Assembly (NCBI GenBank): GCA_002372935.1 | Contig: DFJF01000004.1 | Coordinates: 117,468-181,467, forward strand | From: Clostridiales bacterium UBA3678 | Lineage (GTDB): Bacteria > Bacillota > Clostridia > TANB77 > CAG-508 | Length of the DNA: 64,000 nt | Direction of reading: 5' to 3' | Shown: positions 35,181 through 44,112 of the stretch, piece by piece | Position numbering within the stretch: the stretch's first letter is position 1 | How the letters are laid out: each line of letters begins with the position of its first letter | The notes under the pieces: generated by a model | Databases searched by the model: none | Told to the model about the DNA's origin: nothing | The model's input: the letters and a program-made list of their open reading frames with translations, nothing else | Translations under genes and position numbers: made by a program

Positions 35181-37538
35181 TTACTTTCTAGCAAATTTTC
35201 TTTCAATGTCATATTTTGACATTTTTATTACAGTCGGTCTTCCATGAGGACAAGAAAATGGATTTGGAAGTTCTAATAACTCATCCATTAAACTTTTTAC
35301 TTCTTCTTCTGTTAATGCCATATTTGCCTTGACCGCTGCTTTACATGCAACTGTTGCTATGAATTTTTCTTCTTTTTCTTGTTTTGCTGTTCTTGCTATT
35401 GTATTTATTTCATCTAATGTTTCCATAAATAATTCTTTTGTATCAAGATCAATACATACATCTGGCACTCCTGAAACCTTTAATGCATTTTCACCAAATT
35501 CTTCCACTATAAAACCAGCTTTTTCAAATAAATCAAAATTATCTTTTGCAATACTCATTTCTTTATTTGTTACTGTAATAATGTCTGGCAATAATAAAAG
35601 TTGACTTTCATTTTCCTTTTTACTATAAAAATTCTTTTTTACTTTTTCATACAAAATTCTCTCATGTGCAGCATGTTGATCCATGATATATAACTCATTA
35701 TTCATTTCTAAAATTATATATGTTTTAAATGCAATACCAATAAATTTGTATGTTGGCTTTTTATATTCTTCAATATCTTCAAAAACAGATATATTGTCAT
35801 TTAAATCTTCGTCTTTTATTTGATACTCTCCATTGTTTTCTGTATTATCAATTTCAGTCTTTGTTTCTTTTTCATCTTCTTTTGTACTAATAGGAGCTTT
35901 TCCAAATAGTTTTTCATACATTTCTTCAAATGATAAAATTTGCTCTTTTACTTCTTTTATTTTTTCCTCTCCAGTTTCTTGTATTTTCTCTTTTTCTGTT
36001 TTTACTGTTTCTTCTTCTATATCATCAGTTTTTATTTTTATTGGTTCTTCCACTATATCATCAGTTTTTATTTTTATTAGTTCTTCCTCTATATCATCAG
36101 TTTTTATTTTTATTGGTTTTTCCTCTATATTATCAGTCTCTGTTTTTGTAAACTTTTTGCTAATATCTTCTACTAATTCTTCTTTCTTCAAATTTTTTTC
36201 AATATTAAATGCATTTGATGAAATCTCATTATATTTTTGTGACATCTTTTTATAGTCGTCAGTAAATTTTATTTGAGGATTTTGATCTATTTGATTTTGT
36301 AATTGGTTCTGTAATTCTTTTAGCTTCTTAAATACATCCATATTTTCCGAACTGGCTTTCTTTGTTTCATTATTAGTGATAATTGTAGATTCAGTTATGT
36401 ATTCTTCTTTATTTTCTTTATCAGTTCTATTAAAATCTAATGATTGTCTTTTACCAAATAATCCACCATTACCTGAATTGTAGTCAATTTTGAAAGCATC
36501 TTTATTTGCTTCTTTTATTTCTTTATTTTTCTCTCTATCTGAAATTAAATCTGAACCAAGTAATGTACTTTTTATTGCATGATATACTGCTTGAAAAGCA
36601 ACATTTTCTTCTGCAAACCTAACTTCAAGTTTTGCAGGGTGGACATTTACATCAACTTTTTCTTGATCCATATCCAAATTCAATATTAAAAATGCAAATT
36701 TTCCAATTGGTATCATTCCCTTATATGCTTGTTCTGCAGCTGCTCTTAGAGTTTTATCTTTTATATATCTTTTATTTACAAAAAATATTTGATTTGATCT
36801 ATTTGAACGAGCTATAGCCGGCTTTCCAATAACTCCATTTATTTTTATATATTCATATTCATAAGATACTGGGATTATTTCTTCTGCAATTTCTTTTCCA
36901 TAAATACTATATACTACTGACTTTAAATCTCCATTTCCATTTGTTTGAATTGTAGTTTTTCCTGTATTTATTAATTTTATTGCTATTTCTGGATGAACAA
37001 GAGCTATTCTTTCGATTACATCTTCAATATAGCCTGTTTCTGTAAAATCTTTCTTTAAAAACTTATACCTAACTGGTGTGTTATAAAATAGATTTCTTAC
37101 AGTTATTGATGTTCCTTTACTACATGCAGCATCTTCTATATTTAATATATCTCCACCTTCAACAGATATCTTTGTTCCTATTTCAGAGTCTTCTGTTTTA
37201 GAAATTAATTCTACATTTGATATTGCTGCAATACTTGCTAATGCCTCACCTCTAAAGCCCATAGATTTTACTTCTTTTAAGTCTTCTGCAGAACGTATCT
37301 TACTTGTTGCATGTCTTTCAAAAGCAAGTTCTACATCATCTCTTGATATTCCTTTTCCATTATCTGTTATTCTTATATATGATATTCCACCATTTTTTAT
37401 CTCTACAGTAATATTAGTTGCTCCAGCATCTATTGAATTTTCCATCATCTCTTTTACTACTGAAGCTGGTCTCTCAATTACTTCTCCTGCAGCTATTTGA
37501 TTAATTGTTAATTCATCTAATAATACTATTTTTCCCAT
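35181..37538 (-). CDS. mutL: DNA mismatch repair protein MutL with intrinsic endonuclease motif
   Basis: 785 residues. The GHKL ATPase N-terminus has ENSIDAGATNI, DNGKGI, SMGFRGEALASI and KGTSITVRNLFYNTPVR. The C-terminal domain has DQHAAHERILYE, the metal-dependent endonuclease motif of MutL proteins from bacteria without MutH, and CPHGRP near the end. The linker is unusually long (about residues 330-600) and includes a tandem 12-residue repeat. No mutS is next to it. Confidence 0.95.
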   Translation of the reverse strand: MGKIVLLDELTINQIAAGEVIERPASVVKEMMENSIDAGATNITVEIKNGGISYIRITDNGKGISRDDVELAFERHATSKIRSAEDLKEVKSMGFRGEALASIAAISNVELISKTEDSEIGTKISVEGGDILNIEDAACSKGTSITVRNLFYNTPVRYKFLKKDFTETGYIEDVIERIALVHPEIAIKLINTGKTTIQTNGNGDLKSVVYSIYGKEIAEEIIPVSYEYEYIKINGVIGKPAIARSNRSNQIFFVNKRYIKDKTLRAAAEQAYKGMIPIGKFAFLILNLDMDQEKVDVNVHPAKLEVRFAEENVAFQAVYHAIKSTLLGSDLISDREKNKEIKEANKDAFKIDYNSGNGGLFGKRQSLDFNRTDKENKEEYITESTIITNNETKKASSENMDVFKKLKELQNQLQNQIDQNPQIKFTDDYKKMSQKYNEISSNAFNIEKNLKKEELVEDISKKFTKTETDNIEEKPIKIKTDDIEEELIKIKTDDIVEEPIKIKTDDIEEETVKTEKEKIQETGEEKIKEVKEQILSFEEMYEKLFGKAPISTKEDEKETKTEIDNTENNGEYQIKDEDLNDNISVFEDIEEYKKPTYKFIGIAFKTYIILEMNNELYIMDQHAAHERILYEKVKKNFYSKKENESQLLLLPDIITVTNKEMSIAKDNFDLFEKAGFIVEEFGENALKVSGVPDVCIDLDTKELFMETLDEINTIARTAKQEKEEKFIATVACKAAVKANMALTEEEVKSLMDELLELPNPFSCPHGRPTVIKMSKYDIERKFARK
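36019..36150 (-). repeat. 36-bp tandem repeat inside the mutL linker
   Basis: About 3.5 units with period 36 bases (ATATCATCAG restarts at 36,019, 36,055, 36,091 and, with one change, 36,127). They encode a repeating 12-residue acidic/basic unit of the type KIKTDDIEEEPI. The frame is kept, so length changes would leave MutL in frame. Confidence 0.9.
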
Positions 37539-37568
37539 ATATTTTTTCCTTTCTTAAGTTATATGCAA

Positions 37569-37597
37569 ATTATATCATTTATGCCTTTTTTTTGCAA
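37569..37597 (-). promoter_or_regulatory. Promoter for the mutL operon
   Basis: Minus strand TTGCAA, 17-base spacer, perfect TATAAT, 31 bases before mutL. Confidence 0.75.
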
Positions 37598-37684
37598 TGA
37601 TATAAAGTAAAAAAAACTAAAGTAACACTTTTTTTTGTTTTTCATATTATATAACATAACAATCAAAACAAAAGGAGGTTCATT

Positions 37685-37801
37685 ATGTGCTGTTGTAATA
37701 ATGATGATAATGTAATCCTTTGGTTCATTATTTTATTCTTACTTCTTTTCTGTGGTGGATGTGGAAATAGAGGTTGTTGTTGTTCAAACTCTAATCCATA
37801 A
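37685..37801 (+). CDS. Cys-rich single-helix microprotein 1
   Basis: 38 residues: MCCCNNDD, a hydrophobic helix (VILWFIILFLLLF), then CGGCGNRGCCC. Seven or more cysteines lie on both sides of one membrane span. AAAGGAGG precedes the ATG at good spacing. The shape recalls the tiny YjcZ-type sporulation membrane proteins, though the Cys content is higher. A CATATTATA element upstream could be a sporulation sigma-factor -10; that is speculation. Confidence 0.7.
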   Translation: MCCCNNDDNVILWFIILFLLLFCGGCGNRGCCCSNSNP

Positions 37802-37835
37802 TTGCAATACTTAATTTTGAAAGGTGGTGAATTCT

Positions 37836-37955
37836 ATGCCAGAAAACAGAGGTTGTGGTGGATTCGGCTTTGGCGGTGATGACTGCTGCTGGATTATCAT
37901 ATTAATCATATTAATTTGTTGTTGTTGTGGTGGAAATAGAAGCTGTGGTTGCTAG
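37836..37955 (+). CDS. Cys-rich single-helix microprotein 2
   Basis: 39 residues: a Gly-rich start (GCGGFGFGGDDCC), a short hydrophobic helix (WIIILIILI), then CCCCGGNRSCGC. It is clearly a relative of the preceding microprotein, 34 bases downstream, with AAGGTGGTG before the ATG and a strong terminator after it. Probably co-expressed. Function unknown; a metal- or disulfide-linked spore-envelope role is possible. Confidence 0.72.
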   Translation: MPENRGCGGFGFGGDDCCWIIILIILICCCCGGNRSCGC

Positions 37956-37963
37956 ATAATGCC

Positions 37964-38000
37964 AAAAAAAGATTCAGTTTAGCTTACTGAATCTTTTTTT
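37964..38000. terminator. Strong bidirectional terminator
   Basis: AAAAAAAGATTCAGT and ACTGAATCTTTTTTT form a 15-bp stem between the microprotein pair and the convergent gene ending at 37,999. Confidence 0.9.
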
Positions 38001-38301
38001 AAATCTTAATAACTATTTCGTCTAAAATATCTTGCATGCCAAAAGGTGTTACTTCATTATTTCGTAAAATAGATAGTATCTTTTCTAATTCATTTTCATT
38101 TGTTGCAATATTGTCTGCCCTTTTACTTTCAATATTTACTTCTCCCTCTATAAATTCCGTCTTCACTACTTCCAAACCGTATTTGGCTTTAACATTTTCC
38201 TGATTTTCAATGACTTTGTAATAGTCTAACTTCATTGGATATTCTATATTGTCATTAGGATCGTCTTTATCTATAAAAATGCAATCAAAAAATGTTTTCA
38301 A
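37999..38301 (-). CDS. DUF6514-like small protein
   Basis: About 100 residues. The C-terminal stretch ELEKILSILRNNEVTPFGMQ, preceded by YGLEVVK, resembles clostridial DUF6514 proteins, which have no assigned function. A TTG at 38,301 follows AAAGGAG with 7-base spacing; an ATG 21 bases upstream has no ribosome site. Confidence 0.6.
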   Translation of the reverse strand: MKTFFDCIFIDKDDPNDNIEYPMKLDYYKVIENQENVKAKYGLEVVKTEFIEGEVNIESKRADNIATNENELEKILSILRNNEVTPFGMQDILDEIVIKI

Positions 38302-38441
38302 GCCTAAACTCCTTTCTTCCATTTTTAACAGTACCTATCTATTATACTACAAAATCTTAAAAAATCAATACCTTACATCAAGTTTTTTATTGCATTTATC
38401 GCCACTTATCGACATTTATTTACATAATTTTGCATAATATT

Positions 38442-38591
38442 TTACACATCTTGACTCATAGAATTTTTATAAAAACTAGCTATTAATTTATCTAATTCCA
38501 CACTAATTTTATAGATTTCATCATAATCAGCATTATCTTCTATGCTCTTGTTTAATTTATCTCTTAATTTACAAATTTCATCATTTAACAT
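38442..38591 (-). CDS. Spo0E-like sporulation regulator, 49 residues
   Basis: A small helical-hairpin protein. The second helix reads ISVELDKLIASFYK, matching the SxxLDxLI signature of the Spo0E aspartyl-phosphate phosphatases that dephosphorylate Spo0A~P and hold back sporulation. AAAGGAGG lies just before the ATG. Length is typical of the short clostridial members. Confidence 0.78.
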   Translation of the reverse strand: MLNDEICKLRDKLNKSIEDNADYDEIYKISVELDKLIASFYKNSMSQDV

Positions 38592-38767
38592 TTTAGTCCT
38601 CCTTTAATGCTACTAATTTTTATTTTTTTGATAAAAATTATTATTTTACTACATATATTACTAGAGTACCATATAAAAAAATCTTAGTCAAGCATTTTTT
38701 ATGTTTTTTTACATTTTCGTATGACCTTATTTTACTTGATTTTTCAGCATTTTACAGTAATCGACAA

Positions 38768-40042
38768 TTAAGAGTTTTTAATTACAGAAAAAACCATTTT
38801 TTCTGTATCAAAATCATTTTTTAATACTTGCTCTAAATAGTTTATATCTATACTTGTAATCTCTTCCAAATATTCAAAACTATTTATTCCATTCATAAAA
38901 TCATTTAAAAACATTCTTGCAATATCAGATACATCATTATATTCTTTTATATATTCACCATAAAGCTTCTTTTTAATTCTTTCAAAATTTTCTTTATCTA
39001 ATCCATTAGTTTTTAAATTTTTAATCTCTTCATTTAATTTATTATAAAATTCTTGTGGATTTCGAGATGAACCACTTATAAGGATGTGTGCATATTCATT
39101 TGTAAAATCAAATTCATAAGAAGGGCTATTTAGTAAAATTCCTGATTTATATAAATCTTGATATAATGTAGAACTTTCACCTATAATCATATTTAGCAAA
39201 ATACTTATTGCAATATCTTTTTTAACTTTTTGGGTTTGATTTGCAGGCTTACATTTTATTCCCATAGTAAACAATGGTATACTCACATCCATTTTTACTT
39301 CAATATTTGGTTTTACTATAGATTCATCTTCTTCCTCATAAATTCTTTTTATTTCTCCTGATGAATTTTTGTTAATTAATCTCTTTTCAATTTCTTTTAA
39401 AATTTCTTCTGGAACAAAATCTCCACATACAACTAAGCACATATTTGATGGGTTATAAAAAGTATTATAACATTTGTACAATATTTCTTTATCTATATGG
39501 CTTATAGTTTCTATTGTTCCTGTTATATCAAGCTTAACAGGATTATTATGATACATAGCTTCAAGTGCATTTAAATAAACTTTCCACTCTGGATAGTCAT
39601 CATACATCATAATCTCTTGTCCAATTATTCCTTTTTCTTTTTCAACATTTTCATCTGTAAAATATGGATGCTGAACATAATCCATAAATTCATCTAATGC
39701 TTCATAAAAATTGTCAGTACACTCATAAAGAAATGCTGTATGAGTATTTGTAGTATATGCATTTGCATTAACTCCTAAACTAGATAAAACATCTAAACTA
39801 TTTCTTCCATTTTCTTGTTCAAACATTTTATGTTCTAAAAAATGTGCTACACCTTTTGGTACTTCTGTAACTTCATTCTCGCCAGGTACAATAAATTTAC
39901 TATCATTTGATCCATAATGAGTTCCAAAAATCACATATTTTTTTCTAATTCCAGCTTTAGGAACAATGATTATAGTTAAACCATTTTTTAATTTTTCTAT
40001 ATATGCTTTTTCCTTGACTTTTAAATTTTCTATAACTTGCAT
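38768..40042 (-). CDS. M16 zinc metallopeptidase, catalytic type (YmfH-like)
   Basis: 424 residues. GVAHFLEHKMFE contains the inverted zinc motif HxxEH of M16 (pitrilysin) peptidases, with the distal Glu about 75 residues later (EKGIIGQEIMMYDD). The ATG at 40,042 has GGAGG upstream. It forms a pair with the following upstream gene, which lacks the motif; such pairs make heterodimers like YmfF/YmfH. Confidence 0.88.
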   Translation of the reverse strand: MQVIENLKVKEKAYIEKLKNGLTIIIVPKAGIRKKYVIFGTHYGSNDSKFIVPGENEVTEVPKGVAHFLEHKMFEQENGRNSLDVLSSLGVNANAYTTNTHTAFLYECTDNFYEALDEFMDYVQHPYFTDENVEKEKGIIGQEIMMYDDYPEWKVYLNALEAMYHNNPVKLDITGTIETISHIDKEILYKCYNTFYNPSNMCLVVCGDFVPEEILKEIEKRLINKNSSGEIKRIYEEEDESIVKPNIEVKMDVSIPLFTMGIKCKPANQTQKVKKDIAISILLNMIIGESSTLYQDLYKSGILLNSPSYEFDFTNEYAHILISGSSRNPQEFYNKLNEEIKNLKTNGLDKENFERIKKKLYGEYIKEYNDVSDIARMFLNDFMNGINSFEYLEEITSIDINYLEQVLKNDFDTEKMVFSVIKNS

Positions 40043-40094
40043 TTTATCCTCCAAATTTAATTTATAATTATTTTTTTATTCAATTTATGTCTGC

Positions 40095-41360
40095 TTATTT
40101 TAGAAAATAAATTGTATTTATCTTTATTTTCTTAGCAAATTCTACTATTTCTTCTCTATTTACTTTTTTTATAAATTCTACATATTGTTCAATACTTATA
40201 TTGTCTTCACTTAATTCTTGTCCAAAAAAATATATTATTTCCGAATCTTGCTCATCACTTATAGATTCTATGTTAGATATAATTATTTTCTTTGCATTTG
40301 AAATATCTTCATCAGAAAAATCTGATTTTTCCATTGCTTCAACTTGTTCTTTTATAATTTTTAGAGCCTTTTCATAATTTGAAATTTCTATTCCTGCCAT
40401 AACTAAAATATTTCCATAATTATAGTAGTATCTAGAATTTGCAGTATATGCTAAACTGGCTTTTTCTCTTACATTTTGAAAAAGTTTAGAGTTTGCGGTG
40501 CCTCCAAGTATTGCATTATACATCATTCCTATATATTTAAGATTTTTGTCAAATTCATCATTTTCTGAATTTATAACATCATAACCAATTACCAATTTTC
40601 CCTGTGTTACTTCCTGATTTTCATTTACAATATTTTCTTTTTCTAATTGTTTTTTCTTTTTAAACTCTTTTTTATTATAAATTGGATCTCTTGAATCTAG
40701 TTTTTTTATGTTTTTGTTTTCTTCTAAAATTCTTTTAACATCAGCATTTTCTATTTTTCCAGATACAAAAATATCTATTTTGCATTCATTTATTAATTTT
40801 TTATAATATTCATATAAATTTTTTTCATCTATTTTTTCTAAATCCTCTACATATCCATATTTGTACAAGCCCTCTGGTTCATTTTTATACATTTCTTCCA
40901 TACATCTAAATAATGAATAAGAAGACTTATTATCTTTTTTTCCTTCTATAATTTGTTTTATATTCTCTTTTTCTTGATTTACATAGTCTTTGCAGAATTT
41001 TTCTTCTTGAATAAAAGGGTCAAAAACAATTTCAGCCAACATATCTATACTTTTTTGTAACAAATTTTCATTTTTTTTTGGCAAATATTCATCATTTATT
41101 GATTCAATATAAAATTTAAATACATGATTTTTACCTATTTTGTCTAAACCACAATCAAAATCCGCTCCATATATTTCTTCTAATTCTTTGCTTATTTCTT
41201 CTTGATCTTTAAATTCTTCACACCCTCTTCTTAAAACAGCAGATAATACTGCATTTTTAGTTACATTTTCTCTTTCCAAGGGTGTACTTAAAAAAATTGC
41301 TATAAGATTAGTTTTAAATTTATTTGTGTTTATTAAATGTATTTTTATTCCCTGATTCAT
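40095..41360 (-). CDS. M16 peptidase-like protein, non-catalytic (YmfF-like)
   Basis: 421 residues. The fold is recognisable from LERENVTKNAVLSAVLRRGCEE and LGGTANSKLFQNVREKASLAY, but HxxEH is replaced (no His/Glu pair at AVLRRGCEEF), so it is likely the inactive partner subunit. The ATG at 41,360 is preferred (AAAAGGA upstream). It is the first gene of the two-gene unit. Confidence 0.85.
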   Translation of the reverse strand: MNQGIKIHLINTNKFKTNLIAIFLSTPLERENVTKNAVLSAVLRRGCEEFKDQEEISKELEEIYGADFDCGLDKIGKNHVFKFYIESINDEYLPKKNENLLQKSIDMLAEIVFDPFIQEEKFCKDYVNQEKENIKQIIEGKKDNKSSYSLFRCMEEMYKNEPEGLYKYGYVEDLEKIDEKNLYEYYKKLINECKIDIFVSGKIENADVKRILEENKNIKKLDSRDPIYNKKEFKKKKQLEKENIVNENQEVTQGKLVIGYDVINSENDEFDKNLKYIGMMYNAILGGTANSKLFQNVREKASLAYTANSRYYYNYGNILVMAGIEISNYEKALKIIKEQVEAMEKSDFSDEDISNAKKIIISNIESISDEQDSEIIYFFGQELSEDNISIEQYVEFIKKVNREEIVEFAKKIKINTIYFLK

Positions 41361-41576
41361 ATTATTTCCTTTTACAAATATATTTAGGTTTTTATGTTGG
41401 TTTTGCCTATAAACCATCTATTTTGTGACATAATTAGTATACTTCAAATCGAATTTATTATTCAATTTTTTATTATGATTAATATTATACATATATTTAA
41501 AAAGTTTTTCAACCAATTTTTATTAGTTCATTATGATAAATTTGTCATAATTTTTTAGTCATTTTCTGTTATTCTA

Positions 41577-41605
41577 TTGACAAATTCATAATATCATTAT
41601 ATAAC
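41577..41605 (+). promoter_or_regulatory. Strong promoter for the GH13 gene
   Basis: Perfect TTGACA, 17-base spacer, TATAAC, 50 bases upstream of the start. Confidence 0.8.
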
Positions 41606-41655
41606 TAAAGTGTAAGCTTTATTTAACTTTTTCTTGTAAGAAAGGAGTAATTTAT

Positions 41656-43533
41656 ATGAGGCAATTAAACGAACACCAAAAATCAAAACAAATATCACAC
41701 AAAATCGATAAAATTGAAGAAAAAGAAAATAGTGAAGTTTTTAAAGTTTCAATCCGGATAAACTTTTCATTAGGATTTATTGAAAATGTCAAGTTTGCCA
41801 TTTCTATCCATGATCATAAAGATGTGTATGAACTTTATTATGTAAAAAACGAAGAAGATTGTGGAGAATTTTATGCTATTTTTGAGACCAATGTAGAAAT
41901 TGCAAAAGTAGCTATTTGTTACTATTATTTTTCATTCTACGCAAATAGTGTTTTTCAGTACTATAAAAAATTAAATATTACTGGAAATAATAGTATCATT
42001 AAAGAAGAATATTGGAAACTTTCTGTTGGGTTTGATGTTCCTGATTGGGCAAAAGGTGCTAATATGTATCATATTTTTGTTGATAGATTTTATAGATCAT
42101 CTAAAAATAAATTATTACCTATGCCTAGAAGAACTATTCATGAAAATTGGAATGATCTCCCTATTTTAGGGCCAGATGAAAATGGAATTTGGAATGCCGA
42201 TTTTTATGGTGGTGATTTAATTGGAATTAAAGAAAAAATACCATATCTTAAATCTTTAAGTATTGATATTATTTATTTAAGCCCAATATGTCTGAGCCAG
42301 TCAAATCATCGATATGATACTGCTGATTATGAAAATGTTGACCCTTATGTAGGAACAAATGAAGATTTAAAAGATCTTTGTGATGAACTTCATAAAAATG
42401 GTATGAAATTAATTCTTGATGCTGTTTTTAACCATACAGGTGATGACAGCAAATACTTTAACAAGCTTGGAACTTATCCAACAGTTGGAGCATATCAAAG
42501 TCAAGATTCTCCATTTTTTGATTTTTATGTAAGACGCTGGTTTCAAGGAGAACAGGATTTTTCTTACTGGTGGGGATTAGAAAATCTTCCAGAATGTGAT
42601 TCAAACTCTAATCATTGGAGAGAATATATTTTCGGTGAAAATGGAGTAATTGACAAATGGTTTGCTTTGGGAATTGATGGATTACGGCTCGATGTAGCTG
42701 ATTGTCTTAGTGATGAATTTATCGAAGGAATTGTTTCTGCAGTCAAAAGAAATAAAAAAGATGGTTTAGTTATCGGTGAGGTTTGGAAAAACCCAATGAG
42801 AATGAACCGTAGTTATATTTCTTCTGGTAAAGGAATGCATTCTGTAATGAATTATCTTCTTGTAGATGCTTTAATCAGATATTATAAATATACTGATATT
42901 TCTAAATTAGATAATACCATTCAAGAAATCATGAATGAATATCCTGAAGGAACAATTCAAACAATGATGAATTTTACATCAACTCATGACATTTCAAGAC
43001 TTATTGAGTTTTTCTCTACTAATTCATTTCAAGAATATGGAGAATGGTCTTGGGATTTGTTAAATAGTGATTTAGGTTGGATTTCTTCACATAAGCTCAC
43101 TCCATGTGAATACGATTATGGAAAAATCACTTTAAAATCATATATTACTGTTTTAGCATTTTTCCCTGGTATCTTTTCTATCTTTTATGGTGATGAAGTT
43201 GGTCATGAAGGAATTGGAAACCTTGCAAATAGAGGTCCATTTCCTTGGCATAGTGCAGACTTTGATTTACTTCAGTTTTTCCAGAAAATCTGTTTTATTC
43301 GTAAAAAGGAAACTTTTTTAAAAACAGCAGATTTAAAAATTCTTGAATTAAATGCTAATTATATTTCTTATGAAAGATATGATGGTGAAAACTCTATTAT
43401 TGTTATTGCTAGCAGAACACATCATGTTGTAAACTTAGATCAACAGTTTGACTCTTACGAAATTATTTTTAATTTGCCAAATTGTTCGAAATCTGAGCTT
43501 TCTCCATATGGTGCTCTGGTTTTAAAAAATTGA
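41656..43533 (+). CDS. GH13 alpha-amylase family glycosidase (neopullulanase/maltogenic type)
   Basis: 625 residues without signal peptide, so cytoplasmic. An N-terminal beta domain (1-130) precedes the catalytic barrel. DAVFNHTGDDSKYF is region I. GLRLDVAD has the nucleophile Asp346, IGEVW the acid Glu375, and STHD the transition-state Asp445. The domain plan fits cyclomaltodextrinase/neopullulanase enzymes that hydrolyse malto-oligosaccharides. Together with the GH57 enzyme it points to internal alpha-glucan turnover. Confidence 0.9.
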   Translation: MRQLNEHQKSKQISHKIDKIEEKENSEVFKVSIRINFSLGFIENVKFAISIHDHKDVYELYYVKNEEDCGEFYAIFETNVEIAKVAICYYYFSFYANSVFQYYKKLNITGNNSIIKEEYWKLSVGFDVPDWAKGANMYHIFVDRFYRSSKNKLLPMPRRTIHENWNDLPILGPDENGIWNADFYGGDLIGIKEKIPYLKSLSIDIIYLSPICLSQSNHRYDTADYENVDPYVGTNEDLKDLCDELHKNGMKLILDAVFNHTGDDSKYFNKLGTYPTVGAYQSQDSPFFDFYVRRWFQGEQDFSYWWGLENLPECDSNSNHWREYIFGENGVIDKWFALGIDGLRLDVADCLSDEFIEGIVSAVKRNKKDGLVIGEVWKNPMRMNRSYISSGKGMHSVMNYLLVDALIRYYKYTDISKLDNTIQEIMNEYPEGTIQTMMNFTSTHDISRLIEFFSTNSFQEYGEWSWDLLNSDLGWISSHKLTPCEYDYGKITLKSYITVLAFFPGIFSIFYGDEVGHEGIGNLANRGPFPWHSADFDLLQFFQKICFIRKKETFLKTADLKILELNANYISYERYDGENSIIVIASRTHHVVNLDQQFDSYEIIFNLPNCSKSELSPYGALVLKN

Positions 43534-43539
43534 TGCCTC

Positions 43540-43573
43540 AAAAGGATATGGCTACTGCCATATCCTTTTTTGT
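43540..43573 (+). terminator. Terminator after the GH13 gene
   Basis: AAAAGGATATGG and CCATATCCTTTT form a perfect 12-bp stem followed by Ts. Confidence 0.9.
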
Positions 43574-43638
43574 CAGTTTAAATTTAATACATTTATGTTA
43601 CATAAAACTGGTAAATTATGGAATTTTTAATTATTTCC

Positions 43639-43667
43639 TTGCATTTTTAAAGTATTTATGATATAAT
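43639..43667 (+). promoter_or_regulatory. Promoter for the 43,702 gene
   Basis: TTGCAT, 17-base spacer, perfect TATAAT, 34 bases before the start. Confidence 0.75.
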
Positions 43668-43701
43668 ATAGTTCTATATCCAAAAGGAGGTATTCAGAAA
43701 A

Positions 43702-43917
43702 ATGGATGTTAACGAATTAATTGATAAGAGTATATGCTTCGATGAAGTGTATCGGAAAAAGCAGTTTTTATTATTGCTAGATGAGTTTCCTCAAATAAGA
43801 GAAGAGATTGAGATTTTAATGAAAAAGGAAAAAAATATTGAATGGGTCTTAAGAGCTGAGGAAGAAGATGTCTACTTTATTTTTGACGATGAACGTTGGA
43901 AAAGAAACAAAATATGA
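43702..43917 (+). CDS. Hypothetical 71-residue acidic protein
   Basis: A charged helical protein with no hydrophobic segment; contains FLLLLDEFPQIREEIEILMK and ends with DDERWKRNKI. AAAGGAGG and a consensus promoter precede it, so it is probably expressed. No family recognised. It is the last chromosomal gene before the IS21 element. Confidence 0.65.
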   Translation: MDVNELIDKSICFDEVYRKKQFLLLLDEFPQIREEIEILMKKEKNIEWVLRAEEEDVYFIFDDERWKRNKI

Positions 43918-43996
43918 AATAAAGCTTATGTTCAGTTATTATTTGTTGGTCATGAACGTTTTCCAGTAATTAAAATTTTCATTTTCTAACATCCAA

Positions 43997-44032
43997 AATC
44001 CCCAAAATTTCTAATTAGAAATTTTGGGGATT
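43997..44032. terminator. 36-bp perfect palindrome next to the IS21 element
   Basis: AATCCCCAAAATTTCTAA followed by its exact reverse complement, then TACTTTTTTA. It can act as terminator for the 43,702 gene 80 bases upstream. It ends 11 bases before the IS21 left end. Confidence 0.75.
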
Positions 44033-44112
44033 ACTTTTTTAGGTGTTAATGTCAATAAGGAAATGTACAAAATTTTGAATTTAGTTATGTACAATTTTGT
44101 ACATTATTAAAT

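Noticed and set aside
35833..36255. Open frame opposite mutL
   Set aside because: It mirrors the low-complexity linker of MutL and has no ribosome site or plausible protein composition.
40095..41360. Catalytically active M16 peptidase
   Set aside because: The HxxEH motif is absent at the expected place; it is called the inactive partner.
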